NCBI GenBank assembly: GCA_030642465.1
Contig: DAOWNS010000103.1
Location: 1-6,723, forward strand
Direction of reading: 5' to 3'
Length of the DNA stretch: 6,723 nucleotides
DNA from: Candidatus Thorarchaeota archaeon
Lineage (GTDB): Archaea; Asgardarchaeota; Thorarchaeia; Thorarchaeales; Thorarchaeaceae
The translations under genes were made by a program, and so were the position numbers. The stretch's first letter is position 1. The number at the start of each line of letters is the position of its first letter. Below, one piece after another: positions 6,543 to 6,723 of the stretch. The notes under the pieces were generated by a model. That model was not told the origin of the DNA, made no database searches, and was given only the letters and a program-made list of their open reading frames with translations.

Positions 6543-6723
6543 ATGAGCGGTGCCAAGAAGATAGGTCGCATAGTGAGCACAATCCAGAGGTTGCTTGATC
6601 GAATCATTGAACCCCCCGTCCACATGAAGGATCCAATGACCCGATTGCGGTATCAATTCTTTTCGGGGTTCTTTTTGGTTGCGGTTCCGACGCTTGTAAT
6701 TGCTCAGTCAACTAGTGATATGG
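6543..6723 (+). CDS. N-terminus of an unidentified membrane protein, partial (runs off right edge)
   Basis: Sixty codons are open to the window edge from an ATG with a strong ribosome site. The first 38 residues are basic and amphipathic (MSGAKKIGRIVSTIQRLLDR, then a PP and KDPMTRLRY stretch) and should stay in the cytoplasm. Residues 39-54 (FFSGFFLVAVPTLVIA) form a membrane segment followed by QSTSD. A cytoplasmic basic lead followed by one early membrane helix is common in sensor histidine kinases and similar receptors, and that is my best guess, but no diagnostic domain is within the window. It starts 97 bp after the PLP enzyme gene on the same strand and could be partly co-transcribed. 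Confidence 0.68.
   Translation, partial: MSGAKKIGRIVSTIQRLLDRIIEPPVHMKDPMTRLRYQFFSGFFLVAVPTLVIAQSTSDM

Noticed and set aside
1..6723. A search for CRISPR arrays, insertion sequences, tRNA or rRNA genes and defence islands
   Set aside because: No regularly spaced repeats, terminal inverted repeats, transposase motifs or RNA-gene signatures were seen. Nearly all the DNA is accounted for by metabolic and membrane protein genes.

Overview
The window looks like ordinary chromosomal DNA, densely coding and roughly balanced in base composition, from a prokaryote that is probably an archaeon. The short-chain threonine dehydrogenase closely resembles the Thermoplasma-type enzyme. The flavour of the membrane-anchored hydrolase and the 488-residue PLP enzyme reminds me of Asgard (Thorarchaeota-like) genomes. 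That placement is from memory, not a search, and clostridial-type bacteria also carry relatives of the PLP enzyme. Shine-Dalgarno sites are clear at several starts.

Layout: the left two thirds is a leftward (minus-strand) series. In transcription order it holds pyruvate, phosphate dikinase (4737-2017), a 197-bp gap with a possible terminator and promoter, an L-threonine 3-dehydrogenase of the epimerase type (1821-868), and, only 29 bp further on, a membrane-anchored alpha/beta hydrolase that runs off the left edge (838-1). A 241-bp divergent intergenic region (4738-4978) separates this from a rightward 488-residue PLP-dependent fold-type II enzyme (4979-6445). After a short gap with a hairpin, a second rightward gene starts at 6543. 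Only its first 60 codons are present, including one membrane segment.

Functionally, the recognisable genes concern three-carbon and amino-acid metabolism. The dikinase interconverts pyruvate and PEP. The threonine dehydrogenase begins threonine breakdown towards glycine and acetyl-CoA; its usual partner, 2-amino-3-ketobutyrate CoA ligase, is not in the window. The PLP enzyme probably acts on an amino acid or its activated derivative, but its substrate cannot be read from sequence. Nothing proves that these genes form one pathway.

I see no mobile element, CRISPR array, tRNA, rRNA or defence system. The most interesting points are the cofactor-site substitution in the threonine dehydrogenase, which suggests NADP use, and the mixed TrpB-like and CysK-like active-site motifs of the PLP enzyme.
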